Shown here: one piece after another, positions 30,137 through 39,783 of the stretch | How positions within the stretch are numbered: position 1 is the stretch's first letter | Layout: every line of letters starts with the position of its first letter | DNA from: Pseudomonas sp. GM48 | Lineage (GTDB): Bacteria > Pseudomonadota > Gammaproteobacteria > Pseudomonadales > Pseudomonadaceae | DNA length: 64,000 nucleotides | Direction: 5' to 3' | Assembly: GCF_000282335.1 (NCBI RefSeq) | Contig: NZ_AKJM01000040.1 | Location: 107,624-171,623 of the forward strand | Notes under the pieces: generated by a model | What the model was told of the DNA's origin: nothing | Seen by the model: the letters and a program-made list of their open reading frames with translations, nothing else | Databases searched by the model: none | Program-made: the position numbers and the translations under genes

Positions 30137-31804
30137 ATGGCCCATTTCCCTGTGACTGCAACCCCCCTCGACGATCCGTTCTATTACCTGAACAACTTCA
30201 TGCAAGTGCTTGATTGGCTTGAACAGCGCTCTGCCGATGTGTTGAGCGTCGACGAGCAGCGTTTCATTCATGACTTCAAGCTGTTGCCCCGTGAATCAAA
30301 GGCACTGCTGGTCAGAATGGTCATGCGCAAAGGCGTTCATTTCAGGGCGAGCAAACTGCATTACGACGAAATCGGCGATATCGGCAGCGCCGCCAGCCCG
30401 CTGTTACAGCTCGGCTGGGTCGATGAGCGAATGCCGTTGGCGGTCGAAGCGCTGTTCGAACTGCTGCTCAAGGGCGAAATCCTCCAGACCTTTGGCCCTG
30501 CCATCGATCAACCCAAAGGCAAGAAAGCCGATTGGTTGCCAGCGCTGTGCGAGCAATTTCCCCAGGTACAAAGCTTCAACGACTGGTGCCCGTCGCTGGA
30601 CGACCGCCTGTTTAGCCTGACCATCATGCAATTGTGCGATCGCCTGCGCCTGATGTTCTTCGGCAACCTGTACCAGGACTGGTCGGAGTTTGTGCTGGCC
30701 GACCTTGGTATCTACACCTACGAAAAAGTCGAATTCAGCACCGAGTCCCGTGGCCTGCGCAGCCGCGAAGACGTGGATGCCTGCGTCCTCCTGCACGCGT
30801 ACCAGCAACAATTCGAGGCCGGTGAAGCGCTGGAAGAGGTGGCCGAGCGGATCATGGGGCTGGCGCTGGATAATCCGTGGTTGCAACGGCGGCGCGGCAA
30901 ACTGCTGTTCCAGATGGCCCAGTATTGCGAACGCATCGCGGATTTCTCCATGGCCCTTGACCTCTACCGCGAATGCGCCTATCCCGGCGCGCGTTCGCGG
31001 CTGATTCGCGTGCTGGAACGCAGCGGTCAGTTTGAACTGGCCCTGGACCTGGCCGTGCGGGCTGAACAAGCACCGGAGAGCGCCGCCGAACACCAGCAAC
31101 TGCTCCGTGTGCTGCCTCGACTGCGGCGCAAACTCGGCGGGCCGCCCATCAAGCGGGCAGCGCCTCGGGAAATGCAGCGTCTGGACCTGCAATTGCCGAG
31201 GACAGACCCGACGTTATCGGTGGAATCTTACGTCCAGGCGCATCTGGCTAAGGATTCGGCACCGGTGCACTACGTCGAAAACAGCCTGGTCAATTCACTG
31301 TTTGGACTGCTGTGTTGGCCAGCGATTTTCGCACCTTTACCGGGTGCCTTTTTTCACCCGTTCCAGCGCGGACCGGTGGATTTGCTCAGCGAAGACTTCC
31401 ATGGACGCCGGGCCGAACTGTTCCAGGCATGCCTGGCCGAACTCGACGACGGGCGCTACCGGCAGACCATCCGCGAACGTTATGCCGCCAAGTGGGGCGT
31501 GCAGTCACCGTTCGTGTTCTGGAGCGTGCTCAGCGAAGAGTTGCTGGAGCAAGCCCTGGACTGTCTCCCGGCCGAGCACCTTAAACACTGGTTCAACCGC
31601 CTCTTGCTCGACATCAAGGCCAATCGCGCCGGCATGCCGGACCTGATCCAGTTCTGGCCCCGGCAAAAGACCTACCGCATGATTGAAGTCAAAGGCCCGG
31701 GCGATCGCCTGCAGGACAACCAGTTGCGCTGGCTGGAATTCTGTCATGAGCACCAGATGCCGATCGCCGTGTGCTACGTGCAATGGGCGGAGCAGGAGGT
31801 TTGA
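30137..31804 (+). CDS. FAN1-type VRR-NUC structure-specific nuclease
   Basis: 555 residues from ATG 30137 (MAHFPVTATPLDDPFYYLNNF). Bacterial FAN1 homologues are 5'-flap/5'-3' nucleases that unhook DNA interstrand crosslinks. The C-terminal VRR-NUC active site is complete: GMPDL (Asp502), IEVKGPGDR (Glu517, Lys519) and DNQLRWL (Gln529). The N-terminal half has the helical SAP-like and TPR-like parts seen in FAN1 (FHDFKLLPRESKALLVRMVMRKG; the TPR-like region has RRRGKLLFQMAQYCERIADFSMALDLY). The stop overlaps the next gene's TTG (TTGA), so the two proteins are probably made together. Ribosome site weak. Confidence 0.9.
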   Translation: MAHFPVTATPLDDPFYYLNNFMQVLDWLEQRSADVLSVDEQRFIHDFKLLPRESKALLVRMVMRKGVHFRASKLHYDEIGDIGSAASPLLQLGWVDERMPLAVEALFELLLKGEILQTFGPAIDQPKGKKADWLPALCEQFPQVQSFNDWCPSLDDRLFSLTIMQLCDRLRLMFFGNLYQDWSEFVLADLGIYTYEKVEFSTESRGLRSREDVDACVLLHAYQQQFEAGEALEEVAERIMGLALDNPWLQRRRGKLLFQMAQYCERIADFSMALDLYRECAYPGARSRLIRVLERSGQFELALDLAVRAEQAPESAAEHQQLLRVLPRLRRKLGGPPIKRAAPREMQRLDLQLPRTDPTLSVESYVQAHLAKDSAPVHYVENSLVNSLFGLLCWPAIFAPLPGAFFHPFQRGPVDLLSEDFHGRRAELFQACLAELDDGRYRQTIRERYAAKWGVQSPFVFWSVLSEELLEQALDCLPAEHLKHWFNRLLLDIKANRAGMPDLIQFWPRQKTYRMIEVKGPGDRLQDNQLRWLEFCHEHQMPIAVCYVQWAEQEV

Positions 31805-34080
31805 GCTACAGCATTGCGGTTCGGGCGCTGTGTGAGTTCACCGCCAAGGCCGGCGACCTCGACCTGCGTTTCACGCCGTCGCCGACCGCGCTGGAGGGTA
31901 TTGTCGGGCACCGTACGGTGGCGTCGCGGCGCAGCGAAGGCTACCAAAGCGAAGTTGCCCTGGAAGGCCAGTATCAAACATTGACGGTCAAGGGCAGGGC
32001 GGATGGCTATGACCCCGGGCAAAACTGCCTGGAAGAGGTCAAGACCTACCGCGGTGACTTGAGCAAGCAACCAGCCAACCACCGCCAGTTGCATTGGGCC
32101 CAGGCCAAAATCTACGGCTGGTTGATGTGTCGGAAACTGGAACTGGCACAGATCAATCTGGCCTTGGTGTATTTCGACATCGTCAGCGAAAAGGAAACCT
32201 GCCTGGTCGAGCCTTTCGACGCTACCGAGCTGCAACAATTCTTCGAACGGCATTGCGCGTGCTTCCTGCAATGGGCCGAGCAGGAAGTCGCCCATCGTGA
32301 AGGGCGCAATCTGGCGGCGCAACGCCTGGTCTTCCCCCACACCGAATTTCGTCCGGGGCAGCGCCATCTGGCCGAGTCGGTGTTCAAGGCCGTGAGCACG
32401 GGGCGCTGCCTGATGGCCCAGGCGCCAACGGGAATCGGCAAGACCCTAGGCACCTTGTTCCCCATGCTCAAGGCCCTGGCGCCGCAACAACTGGACAAAG
32501 TGTTCTTCCTTACGGCGAAAACCCCGGGACGCAAACTGGCACTGGACGCCGCGCAAGTGATTCTTGCCAGCGCCGATGCGCCGCCGTTGCGAGTACTGGA
32601 GATGATCGCCCGGGACAAGGCCTGTGAACATCCGGACAAAGCCTGCCACGGCGAGTCGTGCCCGCTGGCCCGGGGTTTCTACGATCGTTTGCCCGCCGCA
32701 CGGCAGGCGGCCAGTCAACTGAGCCTGTTGAACCAGAGCACTTTGCGCGAGGTTGCCCTGGCGCACGATGTCTGCCCTTACTACCTGAGCCAGGAAATGG
32801 CGCGTTGGGCCGACGTGGTGGTTGCCGACTACAACTATTATTTCGATTTCAGCGCGTTGCTGTTCGGTCTGGCCCAGGCCAACCACTGGAAAGTCGCGGT
32901 GTTGGTCGACGAAGCCCATAACCTGGTGGAACGGGGGCGGCAGATGTACAGCGCCAGCCTCGATCAAGCGACCTTCAACAGCGTGCGCAAAACTGCACCT
33001 GAGGCGCTGAAAAAGCCCATGCAGCGTGTGAATCGCGAGTGGAACGCGGTACACAGTCCGCAAACCGGTGCCTATCAGGCCTATGACAAGGCGCCGGAAA
33101 AGTTGCTTCAGGCGCTGTCATCGTGCAGCGCCAGCATCGGAGACTACCTGAACGATCATCCTCAAGGACTGGACAGTGCACTGCAGGGTTTTTACTTCGA
33201 CATGTTGCATTTTTGTCGGGTGGCCGAACTGTTCGATGAGCAGTTCCTGTTCGACATCAGCAAGCGCGACCTGGAGCGCAAGCGCAACCTCTCGCAGCTA
33301 TGCCTGCGCAACGTGGTACCCGCCGGGTTCATTCGTCCGCGCCTGAGCGCTGCGCGCAGCACGGTGCTGTTTTCCGCGACCCTCAGCCCCCGGCACTATT
33401 ACGCCGATTTGCTGGGAACACCGGCAGATACGGTGTGCATCGACGTCGAGTCACCGTTTCACGCCGATCAACTGCAAGTGCACATCGTCAACCAGATCTC
33501 CACCCGGTTCGTGCATCGCCAGGCCTCTCTCGAACCGATTGTGGACTTGATTGCCAGACAGTTCTGCGCACGCCCCGGCAATTACCTGGCGTTTTTCAGC
33601 AGCTTCGATTATTTGCAGCAGGTGGCGCAGTTACTGGCCGAGAAACATCCGCACATCAAACGATGGTCGCAGTCCCGAGGTATGGACGAAGCGCAACGCC
33701 AGCAGTTTCTCGATCAGTTCCACGCCGACGGCCAGGGTGTTGGATTTGCCGTGCTGGGCGGTGCTTTCGGTGAAGGGATCGATTTGCCCGGTGCCCGGTT
33801 GATCGGCGCATTTATTGCCACCCTGGGGCTGGCGCAACTCAACCCGGTGAACGAACAAATGAAGCGGCGCATGGCCGCCATTTTTGGCGCCGGTTATGAC
33901 TACACCTACCTGTTTCCCGGTGTGCAGAAAGTGGTGCAGGCCGCTGGACGGGTGATCCGTACGCAACAGGATCAAGGGGTGGTGATGTTGATCGACGACC
34001 GTTTTGGCGAGAGCAAGGTCAAGCAGTTGCTGCCGCGTTGGTGGGCCATTGCTCCGAGGTTTTTTCTTCCTGGCGAGTAG
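31801..34080 (+). CDS. XPD/DinG-like Fe-S helicase with N-terminal RecB-like nuclease domain
   Basis: 759 residues from TTG 31801, which overlaps the nuclease stop and has GGAG eight bases upstream. Residues 1-175 resemble a PD-(D/E)XK domain: GRADGY (Asp68) and EEVK (Glu79, Lys81). A superfamily 2 helicase follows with FRPGQ, Walker A APTGIGKT near 210, cysteines ACEHPDKACHGESCP near 273-287 plus VCPYY near 324 that fit a 4Fe-4S cluster, DEAH near 371, and C-terminal FGEGIDLPG and QAAGRVIR. The expected polarity is 5'-3'. Operon with FAN1 suggests joint crosslink or branched-DNA processing. Confidence 0.88.
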   Translation: MSYSIAVRALCEFTAKAGDLDLRFTPSPTALEGIVGHRTVASRRSEGYQSEVALEGQYQTLTVKGRADGYDPGQNCLEEVKTYRGDLSKQPANHRQLHWAQAKIYGWLMCRKLELAQINLALVYFDIVSEKETCLVEPFDATELQQFFERHCACFLQWAEQEVAHREGRNLAAQRLVFPHTEFRPGQRHLAESVFKAVSTGRCLMAQAPTGIGKTLGTLFPMLKALAPQQLDKVFFLTAKTPGRKLALDAAQVILASADAPPLRVLEMIARDKACEHPDKACHGESCPLARGFYDRLPAARQAASQLSLLNQSTLREVALAHDVCPYYLSQEMARWADVVVADYNYYFDFSALLFGLAQANHWKVAVLVDEAHNLVERGRQMYSASLDQATFNSVRKTAPEALKKPMQRVNREWNAVHSPQTGAYQAYDKAPEKLLQALSSCSASIGDYLNDHPQGLDSALQGFYFDMLHFCRVAELFDEQFLFDISKRDLERKRNLSQLCLRNVVPAGFIRPRLSAARSTVLFSATLSPRHYYADLLGTPADTVCIDVESPFHADQLQVHIVNQISTRFVHRQASLEPIVDLIARQFCARPGNYLAFFSSFDYLQQVAQLLAEKHPHIKRWSQSRGMDEAQRQQFLDQFHADGQGVGFAVLGGAFGEGIDLPGARLIGAFIATLGLAQLNPVNEQMKRRMAAIFGAGYDYTYLFPGVQKVVQAAGRVIRTQQDQGVVMLIDDRFGESKVKQLLPRWWAIAPRFFLPGE

Positions 34081-34207
34081 GAATTTATACTTTAAAAAAC
34101 ATAGACATATGTTGATGCAATCACAGATTTGAACAATCGGCGATTGCACACTTTATTCAAAGGGCAGGATGAAAATTTCAAACCCACTTTGATAAGGAAA
34201 TCAAGGT

Positions 34208-35116
34208 ATGTCAGAAGCACCGAAATACACCCATGCAACAGCGGACGTAACCAAAGCATTTGATGAGATCACCGCAACGCTATTGGCCGGTAAAACCGCC
34301 GAAACCATCCCCAAACTGCTGATTACCGCTGGCTTACAAGGCTCAGGTAAAACCTATCTGCTGGAAAAAACACTGCTGCCGTCGGGTGTTTACGCCAATT
34401 ATGTTCGCCTGTACCTGCCCGAATACCGGGAAAAACACCCGCAATATGCCGACATGATCAAGCTGGGGGTGCTGCATGCTTACGAGCACACGGAGGCTTT
34501 TGTCCGGGAGCTCGGGAAGCGAATATTTACCGAGGTGCTCACACGCAAATACAACATCATCATGGAGTGTGCATTCGATAGCATCGACTTTGCCGGGATT
34601 GCATCGTATGCCGTTCCTGCCGGCTACCAGCTGGAGGCGCACATCGTGGGCTGCAACCAGGTATTTGCGCACGTTTCCAGCATCAAGCGAGCACTGAAAA
34701 GCCTGGAGCAAAAGGAACTGGAACGGTTTGTCAGCTACTCGGCGCTGGAGTCGAGCATGAGGAATGCCCAAGCCATCCTTCTGGCGTTCGAGACAGTCGC
34801 CAAAGCCGTAAGCGGCTCACAGATCTTCCTGTACGAACGTGGATTGGGTGCGTTGAAAGAACGGACCTTGCGGGCACATAGCACGTTCACCAGAGGCGCC
34901 AACGGCGATGTCGCCATCGCCTCGACCGGAACGCCTTATGCATACAGCGCCTACAACAAAATCATCAACAATCACGTCTACACCACGGAAGAACGTGATG
35001 AGATGACCAAGGAGTGCCACCTCGCCCTGCTCAAGACTGCAAACCATGCCAAAGAGGTTCCTGATGTTGTCTATAACGACCTGTATGCCTATATCGTGAA
35101 GTACGTGTACCGATAA
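34208..35116 (+). CDS. Zeta-toxin-like P-loop kinase, no antitoxin beside it
   Basis: 302 residues. Walker A GLQGSGKT at 42-49, then the zeta/PezT landmark PEYREKHPQY at 71-80, followed by NIIMECAFDS, the family order. By eye, the Asp that acts as base in zeta/PezT (DSFR/DTFK) falls on Pro71 with Glu72 next to it, so classical UDP-GlcNAc kinase activity is doubtful. No epsilon/PezA-like ORF lies upstream. The gene and its leader look lower in G+C than neighbours, hinting at acquisition. It follows the helicase gene by 127 AT-rich bases. It could be a solitary toxin, an immunity-free effector-type kinase or a repurposed enzyme. Confidence 0.75.
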   Translation: MSEAPKYTHATADVTKAFDEITATLLAGKTAETIPKLLITAGLQGSGKTYLLEKTLLPSGVYANYVRLYLPEYREKHPQYADMIKLGVLHAYEHTEAFVRELGKRIFTEVLTRKYNIIMECAFDSIDFAGIASYAVPAGYQLEAHIVGCNQVFAHVSSIKRALKSLEQKELERFVSYSALESSMRNAQAILLAFETVAKAVSGSQIFLYERGLGALKERTLRAHSTFTRGANGDVAIASTGTPYAYSAYNKIINNHVYTTEERDEMTKECHLALLKTANHAKEVPDVVYNDLYAYIVKYVYR

Positions 35117-35174
35117 ACTCCGGCACAGTTTTCTTGCGGCTTCCCAAATCGACGGTTTGTCGCTACTTGCTACC

Positions 35175-35264
35175 TGTGGGAGCGGGCTTGCTCGCGAAGA
35201 GGGAGTGTCAGTCGACATCATCATTGACTGACACTCCCTCTTCGCGAGCAAGTCCGCTCCCACA
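35175..35264. repeat. REPIN with almost fully palindromic interior
   Basis: TGTGGGAGCGGGCTTGCTCG to its inverse at 35264. Unlike the other elements, the arms also pair (GAAGAGGGAGTGTCAGTC against GACTGACACTCCCTCTTC), leaving only about 11 unpaired bases at the tip. Confidence 0.92.
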
Positions 35265-35274
35265 GGGATCTTCG

Positions 35275-36429
35275 TCAGGCCTTTAGATGGCGCAAGCTGC
35301 GTTCCATCCGCGCAATGCCTTCTTCCAGCAGCGACCGTGGGCAGCCGAAGTTCAGGCGTACGAACTGTTTGCAGTCATCGCCAAAGTCCAGGCCGGCGCT
35401 CAAACCGACCTTGGCCTGTTCAAGGAAGAACTGCTGCGGGTTTTCCAGCCCCAGCGCCGTGCAATCGAGCCACGCCAGGTAGGTGCTTTGCGGCAGGTTC
35501 ATGGTGATACCCGGCAGGCGGGTGCGCACGGCCTCGGCCAGGAAATCACGGTTGCCTTGCAGGTAGTCCTTCAGCTCGGCCAGCCATGGCGCGGCTTCGC
35601 TGTAGGCAACGCGGGTCGCTTCCATGCCCAGCGGATTGACGCTGTCGACCATGCCGCAACGGGCGTGGTTGACCTTCTCGCGCAGATGCCGGTCCTGGAT
35701 GATCATGAACGAGGTTTTCAGGCCGGCGATGTTGTAGGCCTTGCTCGCCGACATCAACGTGATGGTGCGCTGGGCGACTTGCGGGCTCAGGGTCGCCATC
35801 GGAATGTGCTGGCGGCCGTCGTAACACAGTTCGGCGTGGATCTCGTCGGAAATGATCCAGGCATCATGCTCAAGGCAAATGTCGGCAATGGCTTGCAGCT
35901 CTGCGCGGGGGAAGGCCTTGCCGAGCGGGTTATGCGGGTTGCTCAGCAGCAAGGAGCCGCCACCTAGCAACGACTGGCTCAGGGTATCCAGCGGCGTGGT
36001 GTAGGTGCCATCGGCTTGCGCATCGAAATTCAGCTCGACCTTGTTCAGCCCCCAATGGCCCGGCGCATGGCGCAATGGCGGATAGTTGGGGACCTGGACA
36101 ACGACGTTCTGTTGCGGCTTTACCAGGGCCTTCAATGCCATGTTGAAGCCAGACTCGACACCCGGCAGGAAGATCAGCTCCTGGGGTTCGACGCGCCAGG
36201 CGTATTTGTTCCAGAGGTCGGCGACGATCGCCTCGCGCAGGTCATCCTGGGCCACGCTGTAACCGACCATTGGGTGTTCCAGCCGTTTTTGCAGGGCCTG
36301 GATGATGACCGGCGGCGCGGCGAAATCCATGTCGGCGACCCACATCGGCAACACGTCGGCCGGGTAGCGGCTCCACTTGGTACTGCCGGTGTTGTGGCGG
36401 TCGAACACCTGATCAAAATCGAAAGTCAT
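35275..36429 (-). CDS. MalY/PatB-type PLP-dependent C-S lyase
   Basis: 384 residues from ATG 36429 (GAG seven bases upstream; the earlier in-frame ATG at 36441 lacks a site). Fold-type I aminotransferase-like beta C-S lyase (cystathionine beta-lyase activity), cytosolic. MWVADMDFAAPP near 29-40, SNPHNPLGK near 163-171, SDEIHAEL near 194-201, and the PLP lysine K230 in LMSASKAYN. The C-terminal FVRLNFGCPRSLLEEGIARM carries the substrate Arg. Such enzymes feed methionine synthesis or release thiols. Flanked by REPINs on both sides. Confidence 0.9.
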   Translation of the reverse strand: MTFDFDQVFDRHNTGSTKWSRYPADVLPMWVADMDFAAPPVIIQALQKRLEHPMVGYSVAQDDLREAIVADLWNKYAWRVEPQELIFLPGVESGFNMALKALVKPQQNVVVQVPNYPPLRHAPGHWGLNKVELNFDAQADGTYTTPLDTLSQSLLGGGSLLLSNPHNPLGKAFPRAELQAIADICLEHDAWIISDEIHAELCYDGRQHIPMATLSPQVAQRTITLMSASKAYNIAGLKTSFMIIQDRHLREKVNHARCGMVDSVNPLGMEATRVAYSEAAPWLAELKDYLQGNRDFLAEAVRTRLPGITMNLPQSTYLAWLDCTALGLENPQQFFLEQAKVGLSAGLDFGDDCKQFVRLNFGCPRSLLEEGIARMERSLRHLKA

Positions 36430-36484
36430 GCGTAGTCTCATGAAAGCTGGGTTGGAATGCTGACCATGATAATCGCCAATCCCC

Positions 36485-36567
36485 TGTAGGAGCGAGCTTG
36501 CTCGCGATGGAGTGTCAGTCGACGCTCACTCAACTGATACACCATCGCGAGCAAGCTCGCTCCTACA
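36485..36567. repeat. REPIN, TGTAGGAGCGAGC type, short interior
   Basis: TGTAGGAGCGAGCTTGCTCG to its inverse at 36567, with a 30-odd-base interior unlike that of the three subfamily A copies. Lies between the divergent lyase and fdoG genes, so it sits in or near their promoter region. Confidence 0.9.
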
Positions 36568-36717
36568 GGGGGTTGTGTTTGGTGGCCCGACGGTCGGCTC
36601 TCGTGGCGAATTCGACAGCCCTGTCTAATATTCAACTGTCGGCAGCCAGACTGCCGCGACCGAGGTTGTTCAAAAAGCCCGGCCATGTACCGGGTTCCAC
36701 CTGATCAGGAGTGCACG

Positions 36718-39700
36718 ATGGATCTCAGCCGTCGTCAGTTCTTCAAGGTCGCCGGCATCGGCCTTGCAGGCTCTAGCCTGGGTGCGTTGGGCATGGCCCC
36801 GACGCTTGCCTTTGCCGAACAGGTGCGTCACTTCAAGCTTGCCCACACCCATGAAACCCGCAACACCTGCCCGTATTGCTCGGTCGGTTGCGGCGTGATC
36901 ATGTACAGCCAGGGCGATACGGCCAAGAATGTCGCACAGAACATCATCCACATCGAAGGTGATGCCGACCACCCGGTCAACCGCGGCACCCTTTGCCCCA
37001 AAGGCGCAGGCCTGCTGGACTTCATTCACAGCCCCGGACGGCTGCAATACCCGCAGGTGCGCAAAGCCGGCGGCACCGAGTGGACCCGCATCTCCTGGGA
37101 TGAAGCGCTCGATCGCGTCGCCGACCTGATGAAGGCCGACCGCGATGCCAACTTCATCGAGAAGAACGCCCAGGGCCAAACGGTGAACCGTTGGCTGACC
37201 ACCGGTTTTCTTGCGGCGTCAGCGGCGTCCAACGAGGCGGGCTACATCACGCACAAGGTCGTCCGCAGTCTCGGCATGCTGGGGTTTGATAACCAGGCGC
37301 GTGTCTGACACGGCCCGACGGTGGCAAGTCTTGCCCCGACGTACGGCCGTGGTGCCATGACCAATACCTGGACCGATATCGCCAACGCGAATCTGGTTCT
37401 GGTGATGGGCGGCAACGCAGCAGAAGCGCATCCGTGCGGCTTCAAATGGGTGACCGAAGCCAAGGCGCACAACAAGGCGCGGCTGATCGTGGTCGACCCG
37501 CGATTCACCCGGACTGCCTCGGTGGCCGACTATTACGCGCCGATCCGCACCGGCACCGACATCGCCTTCATGGGCGGGTTGATCAATTACCTGCTGACCG
37601 AGGACAAGATCCAGCACGAATACGTGCGCAACTACACCGACGTGTCGTTCATCGTAAAAGCCGGCTATGGCTTCGAGGACGGAATCTTCAGCGGCTACGA
37701 TGTCGCCAAGCGTGCCTACACCGACAGGTCCGGCTGGGGCTATGAGCTTGGTGAGGACGGGTTTGCCAAGGTCGATCCGACGTTGCAGGACCCACGCTGC
37801 GTCTATCAATTGATGAAGCAGCACTACAGCCGTTACACCAAGGAACTGGCGAGCCAGATCTGCGGCATGCCAGTCGATGCCATGCAGAAAATCTGGGAGG
37901 AAATCGCCACTTGCTCGACGCCGGGCAAGACCATGACCATTCTCTACGCTCTGGGCTGGACCCAGCACTCGGTCGGTTCGCAAATGATCCGCAGCGCGGC
38001 GATGGTGCAATTGTTGCTGGGCAACGTCGGCATGCCGGGCGGCGGCGTCAACGCCTTGCGCGGGCACTCCAATATTCAGGGGCTGACCGATCTGGGCCTG
38101 TTGTCCAACTCGCTGCCGGGTTACCTCACGCTACCCGGCGAAGCCGAGCAGGATTACAACGCCTACATCGTCAAGCGCACGCAGAAACCGTTGCGCCCAG
38201 GGCAACTGTCTTACTGGCAGAACTACGGCAAATTCCACGTCAGCCTGATGAAAGCCTGGTACGGCGCCAACGCCACGGCCGAGAACAACTGGGCTTACGA
38301 CTACCTGCCGAAACTGGACATTCCCCAATACGACATCCTCAAGGTGTTTGATTTGATGGGCCAGGGCAAGGTCAACGGCTACCTGTGCCAGGGCTTCAAC
38401 CCGATCGCCGCGCTGCCGGACAAACACCGGGTGACTGCGGCACTGGCCAAATTGAAGTGGCTGGTGGTGATGGACCCGCTGGCCACCGAAACCTCGGAGT
38501 TCTGGCGCAACGTCGGGCCGTACAACGATGTGAAAAGCGCCGATATCCAGACCGAAGTGATTCGCCTGCCCACCACCTGTTTCGCGGAGGAGGACGGCTC
38601 GCTGGTCAACAGCAGTCGCTGGCTGCAATGGCACTGGAAAGGCGCCGATGGGCCGGGTGAAGCGCAGACCGACATTCGGATCATGAGCGAACTGTTCCAG
38701 CGTCTGCGTCAGCGCTATCAGACCGAAGGCGGGAAGTACCCTGACCCGATACTCAAGTTGTCCTGGCCGTACAAGATCCCGGACGAGCCTTCGCCGGAAG
38801 AGCTGGCCAAGGAAATCAACGGCTCTGCCACCACCGACTTCACCGATGCCACTGGCGCGGCGATCAAGGCCAATGCGCAACTGGCCGGATTCGCCCAGCT
38901 CAAGGACGACGGCAGCACGGCGTCCGGTTGCTGGATCTTCTGTGGAAGCTGGACCGAACTCGGTAACCAGATGGCTCGCCGCGACAACAGTGACCCGTAC
39001 GGCATGCACCAGACCCAAGGTTGGGCCTGGGCCTGGCCGGCCAACCGGCGGATTCTCTACAACCGCGCTTCGGCGGACCTGCAAGGCAAGCCGTGGGATC
39101 CGAAAAAACGCCTGGTGTGGTGGAACGGCAAGACCTGGGGCGGCACCGATGTGCCGGACTACAAGGCTGATGTGGCGCCGGAAGCGGGGATGAATCCGTT
39201 CATCATGAACCCCGAAGGCGTGGCGCGATTCTTCGCCGTCGACAAGATGAACGAAGGCCCGTTCCCTGAACACTACGAGCCGTTCGAAACGCCGATCGGC
39301 ATCAACCCGCTGCACCCGCAAAACAAGAAGGCCACCAGCAACCCGGCGGCGCGAATCTTCGATTCGGTCTGGGATTCCCTCGGCGTGGCCAAGGATTACC
39401 CGTACGCCGCCACCAGTTACCGGTTGACCGAGCATTTCCACTTCTGGACCAAGCATTGCAAGCTCAATGCGATTGCCCAACCGGAGCAATTCGTCGAAAT
39501 CGGCGAAGTGCTGGCCAAGGAAAAAGGCATCGTCGCCGGCGACCGGGTGCGGGTCAGCAGCAAGCGTGGGTTCATTGAAGCGGTGGCGGTGGTGACCAAG
39601 CGGATTCGTCCGTTGCAGGTCAACAATCAGGTGGTGCACCAGATCGGCATTCCGTTGCATTGGGGTTTCACCGGCCTCACACGCCACGGTTACCTGACCA

Positions 39701-39783
39701 ACACCCTGGTGCCGTTCCTCGGCGATGGCAACACCCAGACCCCGGAATCCAAGTCATTCCTGGTCAACGTGGAGAAAGTCTAA
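36718..39783 (+). CDS. fdoG: Formate dehydrogenase-O/N alpha subunit, selenocysteine-containing
   Basis: Catalytic subunit oxidising formate to CO2, with Mo/W-bis-MGD and one 4Fe-4S cluster. ATG 36718 follows AGGAG by six bases. Twin-arginine signal LSRRQFFKV (Arg 5-6), so it faces the periplasm. CPYCSVGCGV with later CPKG forms the cluster site. Codon 197 is TGA (37306-37308) in NQARV-U-HGP, matching Sec196 of E. coli FdnG, and a SECIS hairpin follows at once. Reading UGA as Sec gives 1021 residues, close to E. coli FdnG/FdoG (about 1015). First gene of fdoGHI-fdhE-selAB. Conventional gene callers would split it in two. Confidence 0.95.
37309..37351 (+). promoter_or_regulatory. Bacterial SECIS element in fdoG
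   Basis: Starts directly after the UGA codon. CACGGCC (37309-37315) pairs with GGCCGTG (37345-37351). An inner stem GGCA (37323-37326)/TGCC (37332-37335) presents the loop AGTCT, similar in sequence to the E. coli fdnG element. It recruits SelB with Sec-tRNA to recode UGA. Confidence 0.85.

Noticed and set aside
36718..37308. fdoG as a pseudogene broken by a nonsense mutation
   Set aside because: The TGA is at the known selenocysteine position, a SECIS follows, and selA, selB and selC are in the same locus.
38131..39687. 518-codon frame antisense to fdoG
   Set aside because: Covered by the well-supported formate dehydrogenase alpha subunit.
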